59,036 bases of DNA from Alphaproteobacteria bacterium (GTDB taxonomy: Bacteria > Pseudomonadota > Alphaproteobacteria > Rhodobacterales > Rhodobacteraceae). The DNA lies in NCBI GenBank assembly GCA_030428355.1, contig JAUIBL010000024.1, positions 1-59,036 on the forward strand, in the 5' to 3' direction. Within the stretch, counting starts at the first letter, position 1. Each line of letters opens with the position of its first letter. Made by a program: the position numbers and the translations under genes. Shown piece after piece: positions 1-9,244 of this stretch. The notes below the pieces were generated by a model. The model saw only the letters and a list, made by a program, of their open reading frames with translations. It was not told the DNA's origin and made no database searches.

Positions 1-110
<110 letters not shown>

Positions 111-115
111 CGATC

Positions 116-2221
116 ATGGAAACGCTTATCCTGTTTTCCCCGCTGGTCGGTGCCATTCTCTGTGGCTTTGGCTGGAAATTCATCGGTGAGACCGCCGCGC
201 AATGGGTGGCCACGGGCCTTCTGTTTTTTGCATGTGTGCTGTCGTGGATCGTCTTCCTCACCCATGACGGCGTCACCGAGACCATCAACATCCTGCGCTG
301 GATCGAATCCGGCACGCTGAGCACCGAATGGGCGATCCGTCTGGACCGCCTTACAGCGACAATGCTGATCGTCGTGACCACGGTGTCGGCGCTCGTGCAC
401 CTGTATTCCTTCGGCTACATGGACCACGACCCGCAGTGGAAAGAAGGCGAAAGCTACAAGCCGCGCTTCTTTGCCTACCTGTCGTTCTTCACCTTCGCCA
501 TGCTCATGCTGGTGACATCGGACAACCTTGTTCAGATGTTCTTTGGCTGGGAAGGCGTGGGTGTCGCGTCCTACCTGCTGATCGGGTTCTACTACCGCAA
601 GCCTTCGGCCAACGCCGCAGCCATCAAGGCCTTCGTGGTCAACCGTGTGGGCGACTTCGGCTTTGCACTCGGCATCTTCGCACTATTCTTCCTTGTCGAC
701 AGCATTCGCTTTGACGACATCTTTGCAGCGGCGCCGACGCTGGCCGAGACACAGTTGACCTTCCTCTGGACAGAATGGAACGCGGCCAACCTGATCGCCT
801 TCCTGCTGTTCATCGGCGCGATGGGGAAATCGGCGCAGCTCATTCTGCACACGTGGCTGCCGGACGCGATGGAAGGCCCGACCCCGGTGTCGGCCCTGAT
901 CCACGCGGCAACCATGGTGACCGCGGGCGTTTACCTTGTCTGCCGCATGTCGCCGCTGATGGAGTTCGCGCCCGAAGCGCAGTCCTTCATCGTCTTCCTT
1001 GGTGCGACCACCGCGTTCTTCGCGGCCACGGTCGGCCTCGTGCAGAACGACATTAAGCGCGTGATCGCCTATTCGACCTGCTCGCAGCTGGGTTACATGT
1101 TCGTGGCGGCAGGCGTCGGCGTCTACTCGGTGGCGATGTTCCACCTCTTCACCCACGCCTTCTTCAAGGCGATGCTGTTCCTTGGTGCCGGTTCGGTCAT
1201 CCATGCGATGCACCACGAGCAGGACATGCGGAACTTTGGCGGTCTGCGGAAGAAGATCCCCTATACCTTCGGCGCGATGATGATCGGCACGCTGGCGATC
1301 ACCGGTGTTGGTATCCCGCTGACAGGCTGGATCGGCTTTGCGGGTTTCGCGTCCAAAGACGCGGTGATCGAGAGCGCCTATGCCGCGGGTCCGATGGGCT
1401 ATGCGTTCTGGATGCTTGTCATCGCGGCGCTGTTCACAAGTTTCTATTCCTGGCGTCTGATGTTCCTGACCTTCTACGGCAAGCCGCGCGGCGACAAGCA
1501 CACGCATGAGCACGCGCATGAAAGCCCGATGGTCATGCTGATCCCGCTTGGCGTGCTGAGCCTCGGTGCGGTCTTTGCCGGTGCGATCTGGTACAACAGC
1601 TTCTTCGGTCATACCGACAGCGTCGCCAAGTTCTTTGGCGTGCCCTATGCCGAGGCGGGGGAACACTCATCCGAAGGTGACGGTCACGGTGAGGCGGCTG
1701 CGGCTGACGCAGGTCATGGCGAAGAGGCCAAGGCCGGTGAGCACCACTATGTCTTTGCAGGTCAGCCGGGCGAGGGGGCCATCTATGTCGGTCCCGACAA
1801 CGACATCCTGAACGAGGCGCATGAAGTCCCGAAATGGGTCAAGGTGAGCCCGTTCATCGCGATGCTGCTGGGGCTGGGGACCGCGTACTGGTTCTACATC
1901 GTGAACCCGCAACTGCCCAAGCGTCTGGCCGAAAGCCAGCGTCCGCTGTACCTCTTCCTGCTGAACAAGTGGTATTTCGACGAGATTTACGACTTCCTCT
2001 TCGTACAGCCCGCCAAAGGTCTCGGCCGTCTGTTGTGGAAGCGTGGCGATGGCAATGTCATCGACGGGTCGATCAACGGCGTGGCCATGGGGTTCATCCC
2101 GATGCTGACGCGTCTCGCCGGTAAGGCCCAGTCCGGATACATCTTCACATATGCCTTCTTCATGGTGATCGGCATCGCGGCCCTTGTCACATGGATGACG
2201 CTGAGCGGAGGAGCACACTGA
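116..2221 (+). CDS. nuoL: NADH-quinone oxidoreductase subunit L (complex I)
   Basis: 701-aa polytopic inner-membrane protein, the most distal proton-pumping antiporter-like subunit of respiratory complex I. The Proton_antipo core is clear: [17 protein letters not shown] with the conserved Glu at residue 146, then [20 protein letters not shown]. The C-terminal part after about residue 600 corresponds to the lateral amphipathic helix and last membrane helix. There is a hydrophilic His/Glu/Ala-rich insert at about residues 460-550 (HTHEHAHES, then a GHGE-rich run), longer than in E. coli NuoL; this loop varies within the family. The stop codon overlaps the nuoM start by one base (TGATG), so translation is probably coupled. 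Confidence 0.97.
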   Translation: METLILFSPLVGAILCGFGWKFIGETAAQWVATGLLFFACVLSWIVFLTHDGVTETINILRWIESGTLSTEWAIRLDRLTATMLIVVTTVSALVHLYSFGYMDHDPQWKEGESYKPRFFAYLSFFTFAMLMLVTSDNLVQMFFGWEGVGVASYLLIGFYYRKPSANAAAIKAFVVNRVGDFGFALGIFALFFLVDSIRFDDIFAAAPTLAETQLTFLWTEWNAANLIAFLLFIGAMGKSAQLILHTWLPDAMEGPTPVSALIHAATMVTAGVYLVCRMSPLMEFAPEAQSFIVFLGATTAFFAATVGLVQNDIKRVIAYSTCSQLGYMFVAAGVGVYSVAMFHLFTHAFFKAMLFLGAGSVIHAMHHEQDMRNFGGLRKKIPYTFGAMMIGTLAITGVGIPLTGWIGFAGFASKDAVIESAYAAGPMGYAFWMLVIAALFTSFYSWRLMFLTFYGKPRGDKHTHEHAHESPMVMLIPLGVLSLGAVFAGAIWYNSFFGHTDSVAKFFGVPYAEAGEHSSEGDGHGEAAAADAGHGEEAKAGEHHYVFAGQPGEGAIYVGPDNDILNEAHEVPKWVKVSPFIAMLLGLGTAYWFYIVNPQLPKRLAESQRPLYLFLLNKWYFDEIYDFLFVQPAKGLGRLLWKRGDGNVIDGSINGVAMGFIPMLTRLAGKAQSGYIFTYAFFMVIGIAALVTWMTLSGGAH

Positions 2222-3765
2222 TGGATAACCTTCTTTCCATTGTCACGTTCCTGCCCGCGCTGGCAGCGCTGATCCTGCTGGTCTTCCTGCGGGGGGACGA
2301 CGAGGCGGCGAACCGGAACGCCAAATGGCTGGCACTGATCGCGACCTCGGCCACCTTTTTGATCTCGCTCTTCATTCTGGCGCAGTTCGATCCCGAAAAC
2401 ACCGGGTTCCAGATGGTCGAGCAGGGCGAATGGCTGCTGGGTCTGCAGTACAAGATGGGTGTCGACGGCATCTCGGTTCTATTCGTGATGCTGACCACGT
2501 TCATGATGCCGCTGGTCATTGCGGCAAGTTGGGATGTGAGCCACCGCGTCAAGGAGTACATGATCGCATTCCTGATTTTGGAAACGCTTATGCTCGGCGT
2601 GTTCATGGCGCTCGATCTGGTGCTGTTCTACCTCTTCTTCGAGGCAGGCCTGATCCCGATGTTCCTGATCATCGGCATCTGGGGCGGCAAGAACCGCATC
2701 TACGCGTCGTTCAAGTTCTTCCTCTACACCTTCCTTGGCTCTGTGCTGATGCTGGTCGCGATGGTGGCGATGTTCGCTGATGCGGGCACCACTGACATCG
2801 AACAATTGATGGTCCATCAGTTCGGGTCCGAGACTTTCAGCCTGCTGGGTGTCCAGATCGTGGGTGGTTTGCAGACGATGCTGTTCCTTGCCTTCTTCGC
2901 CTCTTTCGCGGTGAAGATGCCGATGTGGCCGGTGCACACATGGCTGCCCGACGCGCACGTTCAGGCGCCGACAGCGGGGTCGGTGGTTCTTGCGGCAATC
3001 CTTCTCAAGATGGGCGGCTATGGCTTCCTGCGGTTCTCGCTGCCGATGTTCCCGGTAGGGGCCGACGTGCTGACGCCGCTGGTGCTGTGGATGTCGGCCA
3101 TTGCCATCGTCTACACCTCGCTGGTGGCGCTGGTGCAGGAAGACATGAAGAAGCTGATCGCCTATTCGTCGGTTGCCCATATGGGCTATGTGACCATGGG
3201 CATTTTCGCGGGCAACCAGCAGGGGATCGACGGCGCGATTTTCCAGATGATCAGCCACGGCTTCATCTCGGGCGCGCTCTTCCTGTGTGTCGGCGTGATC
3301 TACGACCGGATGCACACACGGGACATCGACGCCTATGGCGGTCTGGTGAACCGGATGCCGGCCTATGCGCTGATTTTCATGCTCTTCACCATGGCCAATG
3401 TCGGCCTGCCGGGTACTTCGGGCTTCATCGGCGAATTCCTGACGCTGATGGGCATCTTCCAGGTCAACACATGGATCGCGGCCGTTGCCACATCCGGTGT
3501 GATCCTGTCGGCGGCCTATGCGCTCTGGCTCTATCGCCGGGTCGTCATGGGCGACCTGATCAAGGAAAGCCTCAAGACCATCACCGACATGACGCGCCGC
3601 GAGCGGGCGATCTTCGCGCCGCTGGTGATCGCGACGATCCTCTTCGGCGTGTACCCGGCCCCGATCCTCGACACGATCGGGCCGTCGGTGGAGGCGCTCG
3701 TATCCAACTACCAAACGGCACTTGCCGCGGCGGAAACCGCCACGCAAGTCGCCGCGAACCAATAA
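2221..3765 (+). CDS. nuoM: NADH-quinone oxidoreductase subunit M (complex I)
   Basis: 514-aa antiporter-like membrane subunit of complex I. The ATG at 2221 overlaps the nuoL TGA and follows GGAGG; an upstream in-frame ATG at 2191 lies inside nuoL and would add ten unrelated residues. Visible family landmarks are the conserved Glu141 in [11 protein letters not shown] and Lys232 in [16 protein letters not shown], both part of the proton-translocation path, followed by the broken-helix region [10 protein letters not shown]. Length and hydrophobic profile (about 14 helices) fit NuoM. It is translated between nuoL and nuoN, with 12 nt to the latter. Confidence 0.97.
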   Translation: MDNLLSIVTFLPALAALILLVFLRGDDEAANRNAKWLALIATSATFLISLFILAQFDPENTGFQMVEQGEWLLGLQYKMGVDGISVLFVMLTTFMMPLVIAASWDVSHRVKEYMIAFLILETLMLGVFMALDLVLFYLFFEAGLIPMFLIIGIWGGKNRIYASFKFFLYTFLGSVLMLVAMVAMFADAGTTDIEQLMVHQFGSETFSLLGVQIVGGLQTMLFLAFFASFAVKMPMWPVHTWLPDAHVQAPTAGSVVLAAILLKMGGYGFLRFSLPMFPVGADVLTPLVLWMSAIAIVYTSLVALVQEDMKKLIAYSSVAHMGYVTMGIFAGNQQGIDGAIFQMISHGFISGALFLCVGVIYDRMHTRDIDAYGGLVNRMPAYALIFMLFTMANVGLPGTSGFIGEFLTLMGIFQVNTWIAAVATSGVILSAAYALWLYRRVVMGDLIKESLKTITDMTRRERAIFAPLVIATILFGVYPAPILDTIGPSVEALVSNYQTALAAAETATQVAANQ

Positions 3766-3777
3766 GGGGGCGAGGCT

Positions 3778-5220
3778 ATGCTCTCGGCTGATCTGGGTAT
3801 CATCCTGCCGGAAATCATTCTGGCCATCTACGCGATGCTGGCGCTTCTGGGCGCGGTCTATACCGTCAAGGACGGGGCTGCGTCGCTGCTGGTCTGGGTG
3901 ACAAGCGGTCTTTTCCTTGCCATCGCGGTGTGGATCGGGCTGACAGGGGCAGGGACGAATGTCGCCTTCAACGGCATGTTCGTCGATGACGGGTTCGCGC
4001 GGTTCGCCAAGATCGTGATCCTCGTCTCGGCTGCCGCCGTTCTGCTGATGTCCGAAGCCTACATGACCCGTCGCGGTTTGTTGCGGTTCGAATATCCGCT
4101 GCTGATCGCACTGGCGGTTGTCGGCATGATGATGATGGTCTCTGCCGGCGACCTTATGGCGCTTTACATGGGCCTCGAACTGCAGTCGCTTGCGCTTTAT
4201 GTGGTGGCGTCCTTGCGCCGCGACAGCCTGAAATCCACCGAGGCGGGCCTCAAGTATTTTGTGCTGGGCGCGCTGTCGTCTGGTCTGCTGCTTTACGGTG
4301 CGTCGCTGGTTTACGGCTATTCCGGCACCACGCTGTTTTCGGGCATCATCCAGACGGCGGTGCATGGCGACCTGTCGCTGGGCCTGCTCTTTGGTCTGGT
4401 GTTCCTGATCTCGGGCCTCGCGTTCAAGGTGTCGGCAGTGCCGTTCCACATGTGGACGCCCGATGTCTACGAAGGCTCGCCCACGCCGGTGACCGCATTC
4501 TTCGCCACCGCGCCGAAAGTGGCGGCAATGGGCCTCTTCGCCCGCGTGATGCACGACGCCTTTGGTGCAGCGGTCAGCGACTGGAGCCAGGTGATCGCGC
4601 TTCTGTCCGTGCTGTCGATGTTCCTTGGCGCCATTGCTGCCATCGGCCAGACCGACATCAAACGTCTGATGGCGTTCTCGTCCATCGCGCATATGGGTTA
4701 TGCCCTGATGGGGCTGGCGGCAGGCACAGCGTTTGGCGTGCAGGCGATGCTGATCTACATGGCGATCTACGTGACGATGAACGTGGGCACCTTCGCCTTC
4801 ATCCTGTCGATGAGCCGGGATGGCCAGCCGGTGTCGAACATCGCGTCGCTCAACATGTATTCCAAGCGTGAGCCGGGCAAGGCGCTGGCGATGCTGGTGC
4901 TGCTCTTCTCGCTTGCTGGTGTGCCGCCGCTCGTCGGTTTCTTCGGCAAGCTTTACGTGCTGCGCGCCGCTTATGAAGCGGGGCTTGCATGGCTGGCGAT
5001 CGCCGGTGTGATCGCGTCGGTGATCGGGGCGTTCTACTACCTTCGGATCGTCTTCTACATGTATTTCGGTCAGGAGCGGGATGACGCGCTCGACAAGAGC
5101 GGATCGCCGGTGCTCTGGGGCATGCTGATGGCCAGTTCGGTGATCATGGTGGTTGGCGTGGTCAACCTCTTCGGGATCGAAGGAGCGGCTGCGGCGGCTG
5201 CGGCGACCCTTGTCAACTGA
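3778..5220 (+). CDS. nuoN: NADH-quinone oxidoreductase subunit N (complex I)
   Basis: 480-aa antiporter-like membrane subunit that completes the complex I membrane arm. The start ATG follows AAGGGGGCGAGG. The conserved Glu134 sits in [16 protein letters not shown], and the motif [21 protein letters not shown] is typical of NuoN. The C-terminus is an Ala-rich run. This is the last gene of the nuo operon: a strong hairpin with a T-tract lies 26 nt after the stop, and the next gene (birA) belongs to a separate unit. Confidence 0.97.
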   Translation: MLSADLGIILPEIILAIYAMLALLGAVYTVKDGAASLLVWVTSGLFLAIAVWIGLTGAGTNVAFNGMFVDDGFARFAKIVILVSAAAVLLMSEAYMTRRGLLRFEYPLLIALAVVGMMMMVSAGDLMALYMGLELQSLALYVVASLRRDSLKSTEAGLKYFVLGALSSGLLLYGASLVYGYSGTTLFSGIIQTAVHGDLSLGLLFGLVFLISGLAFKVSAVPFHMWTPDVYEGSPTPVTAFFATAPKVAAMGLFARVMHDAFGAAVSDWSQVIALLSVLSMFLGAIAAIGQTDIKRLMAFSSIAHMGYALMGLAAGTAFGVQAMLIYMAIYVTMNVGTFAFILSMSRDGQPVSNIASLNMYSKREPGKALAMLVLLFSLAGVPPLVGFFGKLYVLRAAYEAGLAWLAIAGVIASVIGAFYYLRIVFYMYFGQERDDALDKSGSPVLWGMLMASSVIMVVGVVNLFGIEGAAAAAAATLVN

Positions 5221-5245
5221 GACGACTTCCCTTGTGACATACAGT

Positions 5246-5276
5246 GACGCGCCAATGGCGCGTCGCTTTGTTTTTT
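5246..5276 (+). terminator. Rho-independent terminator of the nuo operon
   Basis: A perfect 8-bp stem GACGCGCC / GGCGCGTC with loop AAT is followed by CTTTGTTTTTT. It starts 26 nt after the nuoN stop and reads in the + direction, so it should end the nuo transcript before birA. Confidence 0.85.
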
Positions 5277-5289
5277 GCGCCCCGCTGCG

Positions 5290-5335
5290 CGGGTCGCGAT
5301 GCCTCCGGCGGGAGTTTATCCGGCAAGATGAAGGA
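5290..5335 (+). repeat. Roseobacter-type intergenic repeat (GCCTCCGGCGGGAG motif)
   Basis: The stretch from GCGGGTCGCG through GCCTCCGGCGGGAGT to GGCAAGATGAAG matches, from memory, a short sequence often seen between genes in Rhodobacteraceae. It contains the small hairpin CTCC-GGCG-GGAG. It ends in ATGAAGG, giving an in-frame ATG at 5328 that is probably part of the repeat and not the birA start. Only one copy is visible here, so calling it a repeat rests on recollection. Confidence 0.45.
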
Positions 5336-5345
5336 GCAGGTGGTC

Positions 5346-6080
5346 TTGTCTGACTGGCCGTTGGGATATGGGCGACAGGTTCTGGCCGAGGTGGACAGCA
5401 CCATGGCCGAGGCCGCGCGACAGGCGACCGGGTTGGCGGGACCTACGTGGATCTGTGCGCTGCGCCAGACGGCGGCCCGCGGGCGGCGCGGGCGGGCCTG
5501 GGTGAACCCGCAAGGGAATTTCGCCGCCACTTTGGTTATGCCAACGTCTGACTCACCCGAGAAACGCGCTTTGCGCAGTTTCGTGGCCGCGCTGGCGCTG
5601 TTCGATGCGCTTGTCACGGTGTCGGGGCGCGTCGAGGGGCTGACGCTCAAATGGCCGAACGATGTGTTGCTGACCGGCGGCAAGGTGGCGGGCATCCTGC
5701 TGGAGAGCATCGGCGCGCATCTGGCGATCGGCATCGGTGTGAACCTGATTGCGGCGCCCGCCTCTTCCGAGGTGGAAGCGCGCGCTGTGCCTCCGGTCTC
5801 GGTTCTTTCGGCGCTTGGGGTCGAGATAGCCCCTGAGGCCTTTCTTGACGTGCTTGCAGCGGCCTATGCCCGGCACGAAGCGCAGTTCGTGACCTATGGC
5901 TTTGCCCCGATCCGAGAGGCCTGGCTGGCGCGCGCCGCGCGGTTGGGCGAGGTGGTTACAGCCCGCATGGGGAGGCGCGAGGTGACGGGCACCTTCGAGA
6001 CGGTGGACGCGGACGGGCGGATCGTCCTAAACACCGCATCAGGCCGACAGGCGATTGCGGCGGCGGATATTTTCTTTTGA
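5346..6080 (+). CDS. birA: Biotin--[acetyl-CoA-carboxylase] ligase
   Basis: Cytoplasmic enzyme that activates biotin with ATP and attaches it to the lysine of biotin carboxyl carrier protein. The sequence shows the BPL fold: VDSTMAEAARQA near the N-terminus, AARGRRGRAWVNPQGNF (the GRGRxG biotinyl-AMP loop), then LKWPNDVLLTGGKVAGIL. It is about 244 aa and has no N-terminal DNA-binding domain, so it is a group I ligase, not an E. coli-type repressor. I chose TTG at 5346 because AAGGAG lies 9 nt upstream and the protein then begins SDWPLGYGRQVL, as in relatives. In-frame ATG 5328 and earlier starts fall in the upstream repeat or terminator. The stop overlaps the coaX leader. Confidence 0.9.
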   Translation: MSDWPLGYGRQVLAEVDSTMAEAARQATGLAGPTWICALRQTAARGRRGRAWVNPQGNFAATLVMPTSDSPEKRALRSFVAALALFDALVTVSGRVEGLTLKWPNDVLLTGGKVAGILLESIGAHLAIGIGVNLIAAPASSEVEARAVPPVSVLSALGVEIAPEAFLDVLAAAYARHEAQFVTYGFAPIREAWLARAARLGEVVTARMGRREVTGTFETVDADGRIVLNTASGRQAIAAADIFF

Positions 6081-6091
6081 GGGGCAGGGCC

Positions 6092-6865
6092 ATGCTTCTG
6101 TGTATCGACTGCGGAAATACCAACACCGTGTTTTCCATCTGGGACGGGGAGCGGTTTCTCTGCACGCTGCGCACCTCGACCCATCATGGGCGGACGGCGG
6201 ATGCCTATTTCACATGGTTCTCGACCCTCATCGGGCATTACAAGATCGACGCGAAAATCTCGGATGTGATCATTGCGTCGACGGTGCCGCGCGTGGTGTG
6301 GAACCTGCGGGTGTTCTCGGACCGGTTCTTCGGTGTGCGGCCGCTTGTCGTGGGCAAGCCGGAATGCCTGTTGCCCAACCCGCCGCGCGTGGATGTGGGC
6401 ACCGGCGTGGGGCCGGACCGTCTGGCCAATGCCGCAGGCGCTTTTGATCGTCATGGCGGCGATTGCGTGGTGGTCGATTTCGGCACGGCAACGAATTTCG
6501 ACGTGGTGGCTGAGGATGGCGCCTATGTCGGCGGTGTCATCGCGCCGGGTGTGAACCTGAGCCTTGAGGCGCTGCACCAGGGGGCGGCGGCGCTGCCGCA
6601 TGTAGACATCTCGCAGCCCGAGCGTGTGATCGGCACCAACACGGTGGCCTGTATCCAATCGGGCGTGTTCTGGGGCTATGTCGGTTTGATCCAGGGGATC
6701 ACGGACCGGATCAAGGCGGAATACGGCAAACCGATGAAGGTCATCGGCACCGGAGGCCTCGCGCCCTTGTTCGCACAGGGTGAGCTGCTATTTGACACGA
6801 TTGAGGATGACCTGACCATGCATGGTCTGACGGTCATACACACATATAACAAAGAAAACGGATAA
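6092..6865 (+). CDS. coaX: Type III pantothenate kinase
   Basis: Phosphorylates pantothenate, the first step of coenzyme A synthesis. The 257-aa product has the acetate/sugar kinase-type phosphate motif CIDCGNTNT at residues 4-12, the conserved GVGPDRLANA segment, VVDFGTATNFD, and TGGLAPLF near the C-terminus. The ATG at 6092 follows GGGGCAGGG; an in-frame start at 6077 overlaps birA and adds only five residues. coaX sits 11 nt after birA and 3 nt before rnj, the arrangement common in alphaproteobacteria, which links two cofactor genes in one transcript. Confidence 0.95.
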   Translation: MLLCIDCGNTNTVFSIWDGERFLCTLRTSTHHGRTADAYFTWFSTLIGHYKIDAKISDVIIASTVPRVVWNLRVFSDRFFGVRPLVVGKPECLLPNPPRVDVGTGVGPDRLANAAGAFDRHGGDCVVVDFGTATNFDVVAEDGAYVGGVIAPGVNLSLEALHQGAAALPHVDISQPERVIGTNTVACIQSGVFWGYVGLIQGITDRIKAEYGKPMKVIGTGGLAPLFAQGELLFDTIEDDLTMHGLTVIHTYNKENG

Positions 6866-6868
6866 CAC

Positions 6869-8536
6869 ATGAGCGGTGAACGGATCATCTATCTGCCCCT
6901 GGGCGGGGCGGGCGAAATCGGCATGAATGCCTATGTCTATGGCTATGGCGCGCCGGGCGAAGAGCGCCTGATCCTTGTGGATCTCGGGGTCACCTTTCCC
7001 GACATGGACGGTACGCCGGGCGTGGATCTGATCCTGCCGGACATTGCGTGGCTCAAGGAACGGCGCAACCGGCTTGAGGCGATCTTCATCACCCATGCGC
7101 ATGAAGATCACGTCGGGGCTATCGGGCATTTCTGGGAAGAGCTGGGCGCGCCGATCTACGCGCGCGCCTTCACCGCGCATATCGCCCGGCTCAAGATGGA
7201 GGATGCAGGTCAGTCGCCGGAAACCGTGCGCACCGTGTCGGCTTGGCCGGAAACGGTTGAGGCCGGGCCGTTCAAGGTCGGGTTCGTGCCGATTTCGCAC
7301 TCGATCCCCGAAAGCTCGGGTCTGGTCATTGACACGCCGCAGGGGCGATTGGTGCATTCGGGCGACTTCAAGATCGACGAAACCCCCGTGGTCGGCGAAG
7401 CCTTTGACCGGGCGCTGTGGGAAGAGATCGGCAAGCCGGGTGTGAAGGCGCTGGTCTGCGATTCCACGAACGTGTTTTCCGGGCATGAAGGCCGGTCGGA
7501 GGCGACGGTGGGTCCGGAAATCGAAACCCTGGTGCGTGATGCGACCGGTATGGTGGTGGCCACGACCTTTGCCTCGAACGTGGCACGGGTGAAGACATTG
7601 GCAGAAGCGGCGGTGCGGGCCGGACGGTCGGTCTGTCTGTTGGGGCGCGCGATGCGGCGGATGATCGAGGCGTCGATCAAGACCGGCGTGTTGGCGGATT
7701 TCCCGACCGTGGTCAGCCCGGAGGAAGCAACGCAGATCCCGCGTGAGAACCTGATGCTGATCGTCACCGGATCACAAGGCGAGCGGCGCGCCGCGTCCGC
7801 GCAACTGGCGCGGGGCAAGTATCAGGGGCTGACGATGGCCGAGGGCGACCTGTTCCTTTTCTCGTCCAAGACCATTCCGGGCAATGAACGCGGTGTGATC
7901 CAGATCATGAACGCGTTTTCGGAACAGGGCGTCGATGTGGTGGATGACAGCTCGGGCAAATATCACGTGTCCGGCCATGCCAACCGTCCCGACCTCGAAA
8001 CCATGCACAAGCTCGTCAATCCGCAGCTTGTGGTGCCCATGCACGGTGAACATCGCCACTTGCGCGAGCATGTGAAGGTGGCCGGAGCAGGTGGTCGTAA
8101 AGGTGTCCTGGCGGTCAACGGCATGATGATGGACCTCAGCGGCAATGAGCCGACCGTGGCCGAGTATGTCGAAACGGGCCGCACCTATCTGGACGGGTCT
8201 GTCAAGATCGGCGCGCTGGACGGCATCGTGCGGGACCGGATCCGCATGGCGCTGAACGGGCATGTGATCGTGACCGTGATCCTCGACGAAGACGACGAAT
8301 TGTTGGGCGAGCCGTGGTGCGAGATCATGGGGCTGCCCGAGATCGGGCGCAGCAATGCGCCGCTGGTCGATGCTTTGGAGGAAGACCTGTCGCAATTCAT
8401 CGGGCGGGCCGGGGCCAAGACGATCACCGATGACGACAAGCTGGAAGAAGGGTTGCGCCGGATCGCGCGTCAGACGACGCAGAACGAGATTGGCAAGAAA
8501 CCCGAAGTCACCGTCGTGATCAGTAGGCTTGCATGA
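6869..8536 (+). CDS. rnj: Ribonuclease J
   Basis: Metallo-beta-lactamase/beta-CASP exo- and endoribonuclease for mRNA decay and rRNA maturation. The 555-aa product carries the zinc motif HAHEDH at residues 76-81, further metal ligands in FVPISHSIPESS and HSGDFKID, the beta-CASP region with SKTIPGNE, and VSGHANRPDL. The C-terminal domain continues to the end. Length is normal for the family. It starts 3 nt after coaX and overlaps the next gene by 4 nt (ATGA), so it belongs to the birA-coaX-rnj-gph unit. Confidence 0.95.
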   Translation: MSGERIIYLPLGGAGEIGMNAYVYGYGAPGEERLILVDLGVTFPDMDGTPGVDLILPDIAWLKERRNRLEAIFITHAHEDHVGAIGHFWEELGAPIYARAFTAHIARLKMEDAGQSPETVRTVSAWPETVEAGPFKVGFVPISHSIPESSGLVIDTPQGRLVHSGDFKIDETPVVGEAFDRALWEEIGKPGVKALVCDSTNVFSGHEGRSEATVGPEIETLVRDATGMVVATTFASNVARVKTLAEAAVRAGRSVCLLGRAMRRMIEASIKTGVLADFPTVVSPEEATQIPRENLMLIVTGSQGERRAASAQLARGKYQGLTMAEGDLFLFSSKTIPGNERGVIQIMNAFSEQGVDVVDDSSGKYHVSGHANRPDLETMHKLVNPQLVVPMHGEHRHLREHVKVAGAGGRKGVLAVNGMMMDLSGNEPTVAEYVETGRTYLDGSVKIGALDGIVRDRIRMALNGHVIVTVILDEDDELLGEPWCEIMGLPEIGRSNAPLVDALEEDLSQFIGRAGAKTITDDDKLEEGLRRIARQTTQNEIGKKPEVTVVISRLA

Positions 8537-9189
8537 CGCGCGGCGTTGTATTTGACCTCGATGGCACGCTGATCGACAGTTTGCCGGATATTGCGGCGGC
8601 GGCGAATGCGCTGCTGGGGGATCATGGGCTGGCGGCGTTACCCCAAAGCCAGATCGGCGGCTTTGTCGGCATGGGCGAGCGGGTGTTCCTCGACCGGCTG
8701 ATTGCTGCGACAGCGCTGGATGTGGCGGAATACGATACGCTGATGGGTCAGTTCATCACGCATTACAAGGCCAGCACCGGGCTGACCACCGTGTTTCCGG
8801 GGGCCTTGGATGCGGTGAAGGTGCTCAAGGAGGATGGCTACAGGCTGGGCATCTGCACCAACAAGCCGGGCGTGCCTTTGGCGGCGGTTCTGGATGCGCT
8901 GGACCTGTCCAGATGGTTCGATGTGATCATCGCGGGCGACACCTTGCCTGTGCGCAAGCCGGATCCCGCGCCGTTGCATCTGGCGTTTGAAAGGATGGGC
9001 GCGACAAAGGGCGTCTATGTCGGAGACAGCGATGTGGATGCGGAAACGGCGCAAAGGGCAGGGGTGCCGTTTGCGTTTTTCACCGAAGGCATCCGCACGA
9101 AACCGGTTGAGGACATCCCGCATGACCGGGCGTTCGATCGGTTCGGGGACCTTCCGGCCATCTGTTCAGAAATCATTCAGCCGGTATAG
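8533..9189 (+). CDS. gph: Phosphoglycolate phosphatase-like HAD hydrolase
   Basis: 218-aa haloacid-dehalogenase phosphatase. Motif I is FDLDGTLIDS with the nucleophilic Asp, motif II is ICTNKPG, motif III is the Lys in RKPDPAPLH, and motif IV is YVGDSDVDAETA. The HAD core and helical cap match Gph, which removes phosphate from 2-phosphoglycolate formed by Rubisco or DNA repair. HAD substrate range is hard to read from sequence, so the exact substrate is inferred. It overlaps rnj by 4 nt and is followed by a twin-palindrome repeat. Confidence 0.85.
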   Translation: MTRGVVFDLDGTLIDSLPDIAAAANALLGDHGLAALPQSQIGGFVGMGERVFLDRLIAATALDVAEYDTLMGQFITHYKASTGLTTVFPGALDAVKVLKEDGYRLGICTNKPGVPLAAVLDALDLSRWFDVIIAGDTLPVRKPDPAPLHLAFERMGATKGVYVGDSDVDAETAQRAGVPFAFFTEGIRTKPVEDIPHDRAFDRFGDLPAICSEIIQPV

Positions 9190-9193
9190 GCGG

Positions 9194-9236
9194 GCGATGC
9201 GTCGACACATCGCAGCGTTTCCGTCGACGGAAACGC
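9194..9236. repeat. Twin-palindrome intergenic repeat, copy 1
   Basis: Two adjacent palindromes, each centred on GTCGAC: an imperfect one at 9194-9213 (core ATGCGTCGACACAT) and a perfect 22-nt one at 9215-9236 (core GTTTCCGTCGACGGAAAC). It fills the 55-nt gap between the convergent gph and helicase genes. The two units are in the opposite order to copies 2 and 3, so this copy is inverted. Either unit could fold into a hairpin on RNA from both directions. Confidence 0.85.
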
Positions 9237-9244
9237 GCCTCAGA

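Noticed and set aside
2479..4692. A 737-codon open frame on the - strand across nuoM and nuoN
   Set aside because: It is rich in His, Arg, Gln and Asp with no fold-like pattern, which is the usual mirror of GC-rich codons of the real + strand genes.
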